From NCBI GenBank assembly GCA_001915385.1, contig MNQK01000006.1, positions 1 through 64,000 of the forward strand: DNA of 64,000 bases, given 5' to 3'. Under the pieces are notes generated by a model. The model worked only from the letters and a program-made list of their open reading frames with translations. It was not told the DNA's origin and searched no databases. Below, one piece after another: positions 44,507 through 53,933 of this stretch. How positions within the stretch are numbered: position 1 is the stretch's first letter; the number at the start of each line of letters is the position of its first letter. Position numbers and translations under genes: made by a program. The DNA is from Bacteroidales bacterium 52_46 (GTDB taxonomy: Bacteria > Bacteroidota > Bacteroidia > Bacteroidales > Muribaculaceae).

Positions 44507-44573
44507 AAAATAGCACAACAGCTCAAAAAGGAACACGATAAAAAATCTGTCCTATTGACTATTGTGCTATTTT
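44507..44573 (-). terminator. Hairpin after the left subtilase
   Basis: AAAATAGCACAA at 44507-44518 and TTGTGCTATTTT at 44562-44573 are exact complements with 43 bases between. It lies just after the subtilase stop on the minus strand. A related stem with GCACAACAGC follows the right subtilase. Confidence 0.55.
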
Positions 44574-44591
44574 CCGTCGGCCTGCCGCAGA

Positions 44592-46775
44592 TTATTTCAC
44601 GGCAATCTTGGCGTTATGGAGTTGTGTGTTGCCCTGCGCGGAGATGATGTAGATGCCGGGACGGAGGGCGGAGGTGTCGATGTCGACGGTGTTGCCTTGT
44701 GCCGATACGGAGGTAACGGTGCAGCCGGCGGCATCATAGAGTGTCACGGTGAGAGCCGATTCGCCGGCTACGTAGACGTTGTAGCCGCCGTCGGTGGCCG
44801 TAAGGATGAAGTTGCGCTCGTCGTCGGCTATGATTGAGCCTACGCCCGCTTTCTCGTCGAGTACGCGCTTGACGGCGGCAAGCACGTCGATACGACCTGC
44901 GCCCCATTGCAGCTTCTCGTCGGAAGTAGCCGATGCCGAAGGAGCGACGGCTGTCTCCATAAGGATAGTGCGTGCCTTGTCGACGTCGAGCGTCGGGTCG
45001 GCCTCAAGCATCAGCGCGACAGCACCCGACACAAACGGACATGCCATCGACGTGCCCTGCATCACCGCCCAGTAGTTCTTGCGGTTGTTGAAAGTAGCCT
45101 CGGCCGAGTAGTTGCGCTTGTCGGGCGACACGTAGGCATAACTGTTGACAGCCGCCACGATTGCCGAGCCGGGAGCGCACAGGTCGGGAAGACGGTCACC
45201 CTGATATGTGGTGCCGTAGGATGAGAATGCGCACAGCTGCCCGTTGCCCGTCGCGCCCTGGAATGACAGCTGGCTGCCCGCCATTGTGGTAAATGACGAG
45301 GCCGAGGTGTAGGCGCCGACCGCTATGATGTTATCGCCCGTAGCCATGTCGGAGATGGACCCGTTGGCGGTACCCTGTACGGCCCCGCTTATGCCTGTGG
45401 ATACGAACTCGCCGTTGTTGATTGTGGCGGCAAGTTTCTTACCCGTCGAACCGGTGATGCGGACAGCCGGCACAAGCAAGAGGTTGGACGTCGCGCCGCG
45501 CTGCAGCGCCATTTCCAGCCGCACGTAGTAACGGTTATTGACGGGGTCGACGTTGGCATACATTTTTACCGACGAACCGCTTGCGAATGCCGATGCGAAC
45601 TGCGAGTCGGAGGTGTTGACGGTATATGTCCTTCCGGTTTCTGCAATCTGGTAGGAGGTAGACTGTCCGTTGCCGGTATTGTAGAGAAGGAATTCAAATT
45701 TGAACGAATCGGAAGTGTTGTACCAGAACTCGGCTATCGAGCGTTCCTCGGGGTCGGTGACCGATATGCCGGTAATAGCCGAGGGTGCCAGGCGGTTGAA
45801 AGTGGCATTGAGCGCACAGCGTGTGGTGCCGTCGTTACCGGCGGCCACTACGATTATCGCGTCCTCGCCCAATCCGGCAAGATAGCGGCAGAACGACGAT
45901 GTGCCGTCATGCGGACCGGCTACCGAGCCGAGCGACAGGTTGACCACCGCAGGCTTGTCGACCGATTTGGCATATTCAATCACTTTCTCCACGCCGTCCA
46001 GGATGTTGCCGTCGAAGAGGTAGCCGCCGCACATCACGATGTCGGAGCCGCTCGCGAGGCCGTAGTAAGGCATGGGCATGCCGTTGTACACGCGGCCTGA
46101 CAGACCGTAGTTGCCGGTTCCGTTATATCCGCCGGCCATGATTGAGGCCACGTGGGTGCCGTGGGTCCAGCTGCTGTTGTCGCATCGGAAACCGGCAATG
46201 GCGTCGGGAGTGAGGTATGATGCGTTGGGCGAGCCGGCGCTTGTGGTGCGCATATAGGTATACACGGCCTTGACGCGGTTTTCCGACAGATCTTCATTGC
46301 GGAACGCTACATGGTTGGGGTCGATGCCCTGGTCCATGAGACCGGTCACCACGCCTTTGCCGGTGTAGGCCTGCGTGAGACCGGCACCCGTGCCGTCGAG
46401 CACGCTCTCGGCATTGCCCGAGGTGCGGGCGAAATACATCATCGGGCGCTGCTCGCGTCCGGTCTCTATGCTTATCACACCTGGAAGTTGCGCCATCGCC
46501 TCAATCTCTTTGACATCGGCTGTCACGATGGCCACATTATTTCTTACGCTACCTGCTTCGATGCCGAGCCGACGGATAGCGTCGATTGTCGCGTCGCCGT
46601 CAACGCTTACTATCAGTGTCGCTTTGACATCGGCTGTGGAAGTGGCTCCGCTGCCCAGCGTGGCTGCCTGGCGGTAGTTCTCCACAAGCGATGCCGCGCC
46701 CATGTCGTATTTCGACTGGCACACGCCGATTACAGGCGTCAAAATCAAAGTTAATCCAAATACTTTTTTTAACAT
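44592..46775 (-). CDS. Secreted subtilase (S8) of the left mirrored operon
   Basis: 727 residues from the ATG at 46775 (MLKKVFGLTLILTPVIGVCQS, signal peptide). The catalytic triad is visible: Asp in GLMDQGIDPNH, His in THGTHVASIMAG and Ser in GTSMACPFVSG. Between His and Ser lies a large inserted beta domain (FKFEFLLYNTGNGQSTSYQI). The C-terminal 75 residues (NVYVAGESALTVTLYDAAG, RPGIYIISAQGN) look like a type IX secretion sorting-type domain. Paired with the Sus genes upstream, it may cut a protein or glycoprotein that the operon imports. Its counterpart at 59578 has the same domains and a closely similar end. Confidence 0.88.
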   Translation of the reverse strand: MLKKVFGLTLILTPVIGVCQSKYDMGAASLVENYRQAATLGSGATSTADVKATLIVSVDGDATIDAIRRLGIEAGSVRNNVAIVTADVKEIEAMAQLPGVISIETGREQRPMMYFARTSGNAESVLDGTGAGLTQAYTGKGVVTGLMDQGIDPNHVAFRNEDLSENRVKAVYTYMRTTSAGSPNASYLTPDAIAGFRCDNSSWTHGTHVASIMAGGYNGTGNYGLSGRVYNGMPMPYYGLASGSDIVMCGGYLFDGNILDGVEKVIEYAKSVDKPAVVNLSLGSVAGPHDGTSSFCRYLAGLGEDAIIVVAAGNDGTTRCALNATFNRLAPSAITGISVTDPEERSIAEFWYNTSDSFKFEFLLYNTGNGQSTSYQIAETGRTYTVNTSDSQFASAFASGSSVKMYANVDPVNNRYYVRLEMALQRGATSNLLLVPAVRITGSTGKKLAATINNGEFVSTGISGAVQGTANGSISDMATGDNIIAVGAYTSASSFTTMAGSQLSFQGATGNGQLCAFSSYGTTYQGDRLPDLCAPGSAIVAAVNSYAYVSPDKRNYSAEATFNNRKNYWAVMQGTSMACPFVSGAVALMLEADPTLDVDKARTILMETAVAPSASATSDEKLQWGAGRIDVLAAVKRVLDEKAGVGSIIADDERNFILTATDGGYNVYVAGESALTVTLYDAAGCTVTSVSAQGNTVDIDTSALRPGIYIISAQGNTQLHNAKIAVK

Positions 46776-46801
46776 ATCTGTTGCAGTTATTAACGACAAT
46801 C

Positions 46802-46837
46802 AGCGAGTCGACGGCTACGTGGCCGTGACGACTCGCT
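46802..46837 (-). terminator. Hairpin between lipoprotein and subtilase, left operon
   Basis: AGCGAGTCG at 46802-46810 and CGACTCGCT at 46829-46837 pair fully; inside, ACGGC pairs with GCCGT. It lies 46 bases after the lipoprotein stop and 27 before the subtilase ATG. No T-run follows, so partial read-through is likely. A hairpin stands at the same place in the right operon. Confidence 0.6.
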
Positions 46838-46883
46838 TATTGTCAGTGTTTATAGGGGATGGTGTCCTCTATCGGGTTATTTG

Positions 46884-48512
46884 TCAGAGTGATTTGGTTT
46901 CCGATAGGAATACGTTGCAGGGAGCGGCCCATCCTCCGCGTGCTTTCTCTTTAGCGCGGGGAGTAAGAGTGAGGGGACCGTTGCCGTTGAATACTTTGGC
47001 GGGAGCTTTCTTTGCCGTGAGTCCGACGGGTGCGTCAGGCATTACGAGCTGCCATTCAAAGTCACCCCGGTTGAGCCCCTGAAGCTGGCCGTTTACTACA
47101 AATCCGTAAAGGAGATTGCCCGGAGCCGAATAGATGATACCGTCCTTATAGGTGTCGTTGACTCCTTGTTTGATGATATCCTCGATTGACGTGTCGTTGA
47201 CCGACAGGTAATAGGCAAAGTTTGTGATATACAAAGAGCCTGCCGAACCGAATGAAAGACCTGTAGACTGGAGTTCCATCATCACGCATTCGGGATTTGT
47301 AGTATCGAGTTCGATATACTTGTCGCCGCTGTAGTCAACACCGTAGGGGCATACGCCGGCTTTCCACGGGTTCATGATGCGGAACATGTTGGGGTCGCCG
47401 CCGAACTGACGTACTTCAACACTGTAAGTAGGAAGTTCCTCATTCTCATCTTCCATCATTGCAAGCGGATAGAGGATACCGTCGGTGAACTGTCCTGTAC
47501 CGATTGTAGCCCACACGGTCGAGGGGTCGACATATTCCTCCGCGCCCGGCATTATGATGCGGAACAGGCCGTCGGTATTTGCATAATACAAGCTGGAATT
47601 ATTGGCAAATGAAGCCACCATCTCCTTAGCTCCGAAAGTAATGTTACCCTGAAGCATCTTACCGGCATATTGTACATAGTTCGGGTTATTATTTAAGAGA
47701 TAATAGTTGAAGAAAGAGCTCAGATATATCTCCCCGTCAGCATCAAGAGTCAGACCGGTATAATAATACATATCGGAGCCTTTATAACCGAGAGGCATAC
47801 CTTTCTTATCGCACATATACACCATTTCCGGATCGCTTATGTTGAAATACATATAGTGATGCTTGCTCGAATCATAGTCGCCATACATCGAATACGGCCA
47901 TGCCTCTCCGTAAGGATCAACTACACGTATTATATTCTCACTTTCAGGATGGTGCTGAATTGTAACCTCATAATCAACAGGATCAAGTCCATAGAGCGAC
48001 GCAACGAGGTCGTCGCAGAAGATGGCCTTATCCACCTCATTGCCGTTCTTGTCAATTCCCGTAACTGTAATCCATGTTTCGTAAATCAACGGATATGTGA
48101 CTGTCTGAAGTGCGTACGGTGTGTTGGCGCCGTCGGCAAGTTTCAATGACAGTTCATAATCAGCATTGGGTTTGATTTTAGCCGGATCAACGGATACGGT
48201 GATCGTAGTTTCCATCTCGCCTTCAGTAAAACTTACAGATTCAGGCACTGTAAGTCCATCGGTTTCAGGAGTTACGGAATATGAAAGGGGAACGGTGACC
48301 GAGCCTTTGTCATCGGCACGGTAAACGGGCACCTGATATTCCGTTACAGTTTCATCAAATACTATATCCCCACTATTTTCAAGCGAAAAATAAGCCGCGG
48401 GAATCTCAACCGCAGGTGCGGGGGTATATGTCGGCTCGTCATCTGTGCAACCGGTGAAAGCCAGAGCGATGCCGACGATACCGAAATAGTTTAATATTTT
48501 ATTCAGTTTCAT
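46884..48512 (-). CDS. Surface lipoprotein of the left Sus operon
   Basis: 542 residues from the ATG at 48512 (MKLNKILNYFGIVGIALAFTGC, lipobox Cys). Residues of about 30-150 form a Calx-beta/BACON-like beta domain (VTEYQVPVYRADDKGSVTVPLSYSV, FTEGEMETTITVSVDPAKI). After it come two similar units of about 170 residues, each with an NP/DP motif and a Tyr-rich turn: RVVDPYGEAWPYSMYG and RIMNPWKAGVCPYGVD. Such proteins often bind the substrate ahead of SusD. Basic C-terminus (LTPRAKEKARGGWAAPCNV). Ligand unknown. Confidence 0.8.
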   Translation of the reverse strand: MKLNKILNYFGIVGIALAFTGCTDDEPTYTPAPAVEIPAAYFSLENSGDIVFDETVTEYQVPVYRADDKGSVTVPLSYSVTPETDGLTVPESVSFTEGEMETTITVSVDPAKIKPNADYELSLKLADGANTPYALQTVTYPLIYETWITVTGIDKNGNEVDKAIFCDDLVASLYGLDPVDYEVTIQHHPESENIIRVVDPYGEAWPYSMYGDYDSSKHHYMYFNISDPEMVYMCDKKGMPLGYKGSDMYYYTGLTLDADGEIYLSSFFNYYLLNNNPNYVQYAGKMLQGNITFGAKEMVASFANNSSLYYANTDGLFRIIMPGAEEYVDPSTVWATIGTGQFTDGILYPLAMMEDENEELPTYSVEVRQFGGDPNMFRIMNPWKAGVCPYGVDYSGDKYIELDTTNPECVMMELQSTGLSFGSAGSLYITNFAYYLSVNDTSIEDIIKQGVNDTYKDGIIYSAPGNLLYGFVVNGQLQGLNRGDFEWQLVMPDAPVGLTAKKAPAKVFNGNGPLTLTPRAKEKARGGWAAPCNVFLSETKSL

Positions 48513-48526
48513 TGTAATATCCATTA

Positions 48527-50134
48527 TTAAGCATCTTTGAACAAATCACCGGTGTTGGGATTAAGCCATCCCTTCACACCCATATTGTATTGTGCTTCCG
48601 ACTGCACAATCGGCCAGTTCAGCCAGCAAGGACGGCCAACGGTATTGAACCGCGACGTGGCGGGCCAGTTAGTGCCCTCATATTGGCGGGTGACTGACTT
48701 ATTGAGTCGCTTGTAATCGAAGAATACCTGACCTTCACCCCAGAGTTCGATACGCTTCTGGAGGAAACATTCGTCAATTATACCCTCCTTGTCATTTGCA
48801 ACGCAGGTATAGGTCTTATAGCGGTAGGTGCGCACGAAATTCTCAAGCAAAGACTTTCCCTGGGCCGGTGAAGTCTGTGCGGTAGCCTCGGCCTCGATAA
48901 GATACATCTCCTCAACGCGCATAAGGGGGATTGCGGTAGAGAATGCATTCTGACGGTTGTCCATATCGCCCAGACCGGGACGGAATTTGAAACCTACATA
49001 ATCGGCAATCCGCTGTCCCTTCTCTTCCGACAGGAAAATTTCCTTACCTGACAAAGCCGATCCCTCGGGAGCCTTGAAGAGCAGTTTGCGCCAGTCGTCG
49101 TTGGAAATCTGCTGATAAAGCATGCGGTCGATAGAAATCGAGCAGCGCAGCTGACCTGAATAACCGATATTGCATTCCGGGATCATGAACGCACCCCAGC
49201 AGGCAGCGCTCTGCACCACATCATTATTTGATTCCTGCTGCAGACCCCACATCCAGGCGGAAGGAGACATTGAGTTGAATCCTTTCAACTGGTCGGTGAA
49301 CTCAGCCTGAGTAAGGGGCTGTGCTCCCGAAGTGGTTATCGCCTTCCGGGCATATTCCGCTGCCTTGGGATAATCCTCATCCCACATGTATACGCGGGCC
49401 ATCAGGCCGTAGACTACACCAAGGTCAGGGAGCAGCTTGGACGAACGTGCTACGTGCGATGACTGGAACAGCATCTCTGCCTTTGTAAGATCCGCGATAA
49501 GGAAATCGCGCATTTCGTCGTGTGTCAGACGCGGATTGTTGGCTTTTTCCTCTTCAGTCATTCCCGGAGTGCACACCGGTACCGTAAGACCGGTGACATC
49601 GTTACCGTCGCTGTTAATCGGACTGACAGTCTCGTTGGGCAGGAATTCGTAAGTGCGCGCCATATCAAGATAGGTCGAAGCGCGATATGCCAATCCCTGG
49701 GCAAGAAGGTTCTGCAACACCGGTTCTTCGGTATTCTCATCGATCTGGCCGATGAGGTTGTTGCAGGCCTGAACCTGGAAGTTGTAATAGTACCACTGGC
49801 TTTGGCAAAGGAGATACTGGTCGTTCATCGCAATCGTAGCATTCTGCGCCCAATAAAAATGCTGGTAGCCATTATAGTTCTGGAGGCAGTCCTGAGTCTG
49901 GAGATTACGGATAATCATACGCGACGGATAGCCGAAGTCGGTCTGTCCTCCATCCCAGATGTTATTCTTTATCATATAACCGGGCATACCGTTCGCAAGA
50001 CTGCTGAGCGCTTTCGACGATTCGGTAAGCTGCTCGTCTGTCAATCCTGAGGTCGGGAAGGTCTCTTCCATACAGGAAGTGAGCGCAAAAGAGCCAACCG
50101 CAAGAATAAGTGCAGATTTTATTATATTTTTCAT
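48527..50134 (-). CDS. SusD/RagB-family surface lipoprotein, left operon
   Basis: 535 residues. Lipoprotein signal MKNIIKSALILAVGSFALTSC. The SusD helical scaffold is visible (QACNNLIGQIDENTEEPVL, ASTYLDMARTYEFLP, LMARVYMWDEDYPKAAEYARKAI) and the C-terminal RVEEMYLIEAEATAQ and KRIELWGEGQVFFDYKRLN. It caps the SusC barrel and binds the substrate. It follows susC by 23 bases. Confidence 0.92.
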   Translation of the reverse strand: MKNIIKSALILAVGSFALTSCMEETFPTSGLTDEQLTESSKALSSLANGMPGYMIKNNIWDGGQTDFGYPSRMIIRNLQTQDCLQNYNGYQHFYWAQNATIAMNDQYLLCQSQWYYYNFQVQACNNLIGQIDENTEEPVLQNLLAQGLAYRASTYLDMARTYEFLPNETVSPINSDGNDVTGLTVPVCTPGMTEEEKANNPRLTHDEMRDFLIADLTKAEMLFQSSHVARSSKLLPDLGVVYGLMARVYMWDEDYPKAAEYARKAITTSGAQPLTQAEFTDQLKGFNSMSPSAWMWGLQQESNNDVVQSAACWGAFMIPECNIGYSGQLRCSISIDRMLYQQISNDDWRKLLFKAPEGSALSGKEIFLSEEKGQRIADYVGFKFRPGLGDMDNRQNAFSTAIPLMRVEEMYLIEAEATAQTSPAQGKSLLENFVRTYRYKTYTCVANDKEGIIDECFLQKRIELWGEGQVFFDYKRLNKSVTRQYEGTNWPATSRFNTVGRPCWLNWPIVQSEAQYNMGVKGWLNPNTGDLFKDA

Positions 50135-50157
50135 AATTATATTAATCTTACATTAAA

Positions 50158-53100
50158 TTAGAAAGTGAGAGTAAGACCGCCTGTGATAGTACGTATGGGA
50201 GAGTAGTAGGCGTTGGTGGTTGCTCCCGAGAAACTCTGGCGCGGGTCGAGACCCTGACGTTTTGACCAAAGCCATACATTGTCGGCGCTTACGTATACAC
50301 GAAGTTTCGCAATCTGGACTTTCTCCGTTATTGAGCGGGGAAGCGTGTAGCCCAGGTTGATGTTCTGAAGGCTCAGGTAAGACCCACTTACGAGGAAGCG
50401 GTTGGATGTAGAGATATCATCGTCGCCATAGTTCCAGCGGGGAATATCGGAATTGGGATTTTCCGGAGTCCAGGCATTGAATATATCGGCGTGGAATGCG
50501 CCGCCGAGGTTGTTGGCATTAGGTGTCATCATGTATCCCTTGTAATTTGTATCCATCACCTTGCCGCCGAGAGAGTAGGCGAAGTCGATAGAAAAGTCTA
50601 AATCTTTCCAGCGGAGTGATGTGCCGAAACCGCCATATACGTCGGGGTCGGGTGTCCCGTTAAGATATTGGGTAGGATCGCCATTCGAGTCAACCTTTAC
50701 GCGGGTAGGATTGCCATCCTCATCGACGGCATCTTTCCAGTAAAGTCCGACACCGGTCTCCGGATCAACTCCGGCCCAGTCATAGCAGTACCATGTGTAG
50801 CGCGGAAGACCCTCGCCCATGAAATAGCCTGAAGAGGGAACACCGGCATGGCCTTCGATGATGTTTCTCTTGCTTGATTCGGGAAGCTTGGTGATACGGT
50901 TCTTGAACCAGGTGAGGTTGAGGTTGAGGCCCCAGGTCCAGTCCTTGGTGGATATGACTGTACCGTCCAACTGCATTTCGATACCGTAGTTGCGCATGTT
51001 GCCGAAGTTCTCATAGCGATTGGAGAAGCCGCCCGAAGAGGCGATCGGACGCGAATAGAGCATATCGGAAGTGTTGCGGAGGAAGTAGTTGATCTCACCG
51101 TTCAAACGGTAATTGAACAAAGAGAAGTTGAAACCGGTGTAGAACACACCGTTCTTCTCCCAGGTGATATTCGGATTACCCATGGTAGAGCTGACAGTAA
51201 CACCTGCCTGACCACCGGTATTCACAACGAAATAGCGGTTGGTGTACAGATAATTGCCGATACCGTCATTACCCTGTTCACCGTATGACACCTTGAACTT
51301 AAGTTCATTTACCCAGTCGACATTGAAGAATTTTTCTTTCGAGATAAGCCAGCCGGCACCGAGCGACCAGAAGTTGCCCCAACGGTGCTTGGGATGGAAA
51401 CGTGATGAAGCATCACGACGGAACGAGAAGTTGGCGAAATACTTTGAGCTGTAGTCATACTGAGCCTGAAGAATCCAGCCCTCATTGTTGTAAGCGCCCG
51501 ACGAAGAATCCATCGTACCGTCAATCACGGCAGTGGCAAGTTCATGCAGGTCGGGCGAGAACATCTGGGTGCGGTAGGCTTCCAGTGAATTAGTGCGGAG
51601 ATAAGAGTTCTCATGTCCGAACAAAGCCGATATATTATGCTCGCCGAAAGTGCGGTTCCAGTTCAACAGCTGCTGGTAAGTCGTCTCCGTGGTTCGGCCG
51701 TGGGAGATATCGACACGTCCGCCATCAGCTTTATATTGACCGAAGTATGGGTTCTGAACAGCCTGCCCCCTGTATTCATCAATATAAACTTTATTTTTTG
51801 AGGTGAATTTGAATCCGTAAGGCAGACGTACCTCGATTACACCTGACGCCGACATAGTGTTGCCGGTAACGTTGTTTGTATTGTACAGCGCCTGTGACAC
51901 ACCGTTGGAGTTACCGAAGATCGGACGTTCCAGGCCTGCGTTCTCTCCATTACCGTAATCATAAAGTGTCAGGCCGTCCTCGTTGTGCATAATCCGGCCA
52001 CTTGCATCGCGTATGTACATCGGATAGATCGGTGCGATTTGTGTCGCGATAGCCAGCGGACTCGCAGTCGAGCTTTCCGAGCCGTCGGCTGCCATCGAGT
52101 TGTTGTCATAATGAGAATATGACATGTCGCCTGAAACCTTTAACCAGGATTTGATTTGTGAATCTGCGGCAAGTCGGCCGGTGAAACGCTCGTAACCGGT
52201 ATTTTTTATGATACCCTTGTTATTAAGATAACCGAACGACGCATAGAAGCTTGTGCGGTCATTCGCATTGCTCACAGATACGTTGTATTCCTGACGGAGG
52301 CTTGAGCTGTAGGTCTCGTCAAGCCAGTTGTCGGGCTGTATGTAGTAACCGTTTACCACACGACCCATTGTCGCATTGGGATTGATCTTGCCGTCAAGAC
52401 CGATGAACATCTGTGCATTTGGCACATTGAACACCTGGTATCCCAGACCCATACCCTCGGAAGTTATCATATTTCTATTGGCCAGAACACATGCTTGCTC
52501 GGGAGATACTCCGGTCGACAGGTAGTAATTGTTCAACGCCTTATAATATGACTCGTAGTAGAGCGACGGATTGTTGATTGTGTTGTAATCCTGCGTAGCA
52601 CGGGTATTGACACCCCATTTGGCGTCAACGGTCACAGTACCGTTTGAACCTGCCTTGGCTTTCTTGGTGGTGATGAAAATCACACCGTTGGCGCCACGTG
52701 CGCCATACAGGGCGTTGGCCGTTGCATCCTTCGATATAGTCATTGACTCGATATCATTGGGGTTGAGGGCTGAGATGTCGCCGCTGAAAATAATACCGTC
52801 CAATACATAAAGAGGTGCGTTTGAGGCATTGAGTGAAGATGTACCGAGGATACGGATTGCCGACGGTCCACTGCCGGGCTGACCTGATGCATTCATTATC
52901 TGCATGCCGGGAACCTTTCCGGTAAGAGCATTGAGCACGTTGGTAACCTGAGTTTTCTCAATCTCGGCCGAACCTACCACAGTGGCCGAGCCGGTGAAGG
53001 CCTGACGGGTAGAAGTGCCGTAACCTGTGACAACCACGTCAGAAAGCATTGTAGTGGCCGGTTGGAGCTTTATCACCATCTTTCCGGTGGTAATGTCGAC

Positions 53101-53346
53101 GGTCTGTGCAATCATACCGATGTAGGACACTGTCAGTTTAGTGACATTCTTCGGCACCGAGAGGGTGAAATTACCGTCAATGTCGGTTGCGACGCCGACA
53201 CTTCCGCCAACGGGCTGAACCGAGGCTCCGGGGAGCGGCTCATCGTCGGCTGCCGACACGACAGTACCGCTTACCGTACGGTTCTGGGCCATGGCCACAG
53301 CCGACGCAAGCACAACTGTCATGAGAAGTAAAAACAGTTTTTTCAT
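50158..53346 (-). CDS. SusC/RagA TonB-dependent outer-membrane transporter, left operon
   Basis: 1062 residues. Signal MKKLFLLLMTVVLASAVAMAQ; a carboxypeptidase-D-like domain (VSGTVVSAADDEPLPGASVQ); a plug (VVVTGYGTSTRQAFTGSATVV, GVIFITTKKAKAG); a 22-strand barrel ending IRTITGGLTLTF. It takes up a bound oligomer with TonB energy. First gene of its operon. It begins within the 56-bp inverted repeat shared with the right susC. I could not find a consensus promoter in front of it. Confidence 0.93.
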   Translation of the reverse strand: MKKLFLLLMTVVLASAVAMAQNRTVSGTVVSAADDEPLPGASVQPVGGSVGVATDIDGNFTLSVPKNVTKLTVSYIGMIAQTVDITTGKMVIKLQPATTMLSDVVVTGYGTSTRQAFTGSATVVGSAEIEKTQVTNVLNALTGKVPGMQIMNASGQPGSGPSAIRILGTSSLNASNAPLYVLDGIIFSGDISALNPNDIESMTISKDATANALYGARGANGVIFITTKKAKAGSNGTVTVDAKWGVNTRATQDYNTINNPSLYYESYYKALNNYYLSTGVSPEQACVLANRNMITSEGMGLGYQVFNVPNAQMFIGLDGKINPNATMGRVVNGYYIQPDNWLDETYSSSLRQEYNVSVSNANDRTSFYASFGYLNNKGIIKNTGYERFTGRLAADSQIKSWLKVSGDMSYSHYDNNSMAADGSESSTASPLAIATQIAPIYPMYIRDASGRIMHNEDGLTLYDYGNGENAGLERPIFGNSNGVSQALYNTNNVTGNTMSASGVIEVRLPYGFKFTSKNKVYIDEYRGQAVQNPYFGQYKADGGRVDISHGRTTETTYQQLLNWNRTFGEHNISALFGHENSYLRTNSLEAYRTQMFSPDLHELATAVIDGTMDSSSGAYNNEGWILQAQYDYSSKYFANFSFRRDASSRFHPKHRWGNFWSLGAGWLISKEKFFNVDWVNELKFKVSYGEQGNDGIGNYLYTNRYFVVNTGGQAGVTVSSTMGNPNITWEKNGVFYTGFNFSLFNYRLNGEINYFLRNTSDMLYSRPIASSGGFSNRYENFGNMRNYGIEMQLDGTVISTKDWTWGLNLNLTWFKNRITKLPESSKRNIIEGHAGVPSSGYFMGEGLPRYTWYCYDWAGVDPETGVGLYWKDAVDEDGNPTRVKVDSNGDPTQYLNGTPDPDVYGGFGTSLRWKDLDFSIDFAYSLGGKVMDTNYKGYMMTPNANNLGGAFHADIFNAWTPENPNSDIPRWNYGDDDISTSNRFLVSGSYLSLQNINLGYTLPRSITEKVQIAKLRVYVSADNVWLWSKRQGLDPRQSFSGATTNAYYSPIRTITGGLTLTF

Positions 53347-53387
53347 ACTAAGTAATTAATTAGACAATAAAATATAATAATGATTTG
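53332..53387 (-). repeat. Left arm of 56-bp perfect inverted repeat
   Basis: Exact complement of 53878-53933. It covers the first 15 coding bases of the left susC and 41 bases of its leader. The match goes on about 16 bases inward with two differences. Confidence 0.97.
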
Positions 53388-53423
53388 ATAATCAGCTATT
53401 TATGTTAGCAACTCACGTCCGCC

Positions 53424-53480
53424 TCTTACCAAGAAACGGACATAACAAGTTATTGCACTGGCAATCAGTGCAATAACTTG
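53424..53480 (-). promoter_or_regulatory. Two leader stem-loops on the left side
   Basis: A perfect 15-bp stem (CAAGTTATTGCACTG, 53446-53460, with 53466-53480; loop of five). Next to it, on the minus strand, GTCCGTTTCTT-GGT-AAGAGGCGGAC (down to about 53415) pairs over 11 positions with two G-U pairs. The 17-base core TCCGTTTCTTGGTAAGA is also at 53825-53841 in the right leader. Likely RNA control elements or, for the 15-bp stem, a protein site. Confidence 0.6.
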
Positions 53481-53780
53481 CTGCGAATACACATTAATTA
53501 TATATGGAAATTGCTATACAGTGTGACGGCGTTTTTGAAGGTATGCCATTAGGGAAACAGCTTTGCTGCAGCCGCAGGACTATCTGATTTAAGGCATTAT
53601 GGGGGTCAAATCAAAATGTGAAACGCGTTAAAAAAATTTGGATATGCAAAATGAATAAATTCGGTATATCGGACAATTTTTAACGTTTGATTATCAAATC
53701 ATTACAAAAAAATATTAAAAAATTCAATATTTACGGATTAAATGTCAAAATGTTAACGCCTAAAAAAAATATGCTTACAT
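53481..53780. other. Core of the divergent intergenic region
   Basis: About 300 AT-rich bases with no gene. There is no clean TAnnTTTG on the minus strand; the nearest is TTGATTTG (complement of 53612-53619, approximate). Weak palindromes such as CAGCTTTGCTG are present. Confidence 0.4.
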
Positions 53781-53813
53781 TTGTTTAAAATTCAGGTATT
53801 TTTGCTATCTTTG
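53781..53813 (+). promoter_or_regulatory. Promoter of the right Sus operon
   Basis: TTGTTT at 53781-53786, 19-base spacer, TATCTTTG at 53806-53813. Predicted start point near 53820, about 100 bases before the ATG. A strong match to the Bacteroidetes consensus. Confidence 0.8.
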
Positions 53814-53825
53814 CGAACTATCCGT

Positions 53826-53846
53826 CCGTTTCTTGGTAAGAAACGG
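53826..53846 (+). promoter_or_regulatory. 5'-end leader hairpin of the right Sus operon
   Basis: CCGTTTCTT-GGT-AAGAAACGG, a perfect 9-bp stem with a three-base loop, placed at the predicted 5' end of the mRNA. It shares its core with the left leader hairpin, where changes keep pairing through G-U pairs. Confidence 0.6.
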
Positions 53847-53877
53847 GTACGAAACATATAGACAAACAGTTGATTAA

Positions 53878-53933
53878 CAAATCATTATTATATTTTATTG
53901 TCTAATTAATTACTTAGTATGAAAAAACTGTTT
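53878..53933 (+). repeat. Right arm of 56-bp perfect inverted repeat
   Basis: Starts CAAATCATTATTATATTTT and ends in the codons after the ATG (GAAAAAACTGTTT). Exact complement of 53332-53387. Confidence 0.97.

Noticed and set aside
44460..44516. Longer start for the acyltransferase
   Set aside because: The promoter minus-7 box at 44477-44484 is downstream of that ATG.
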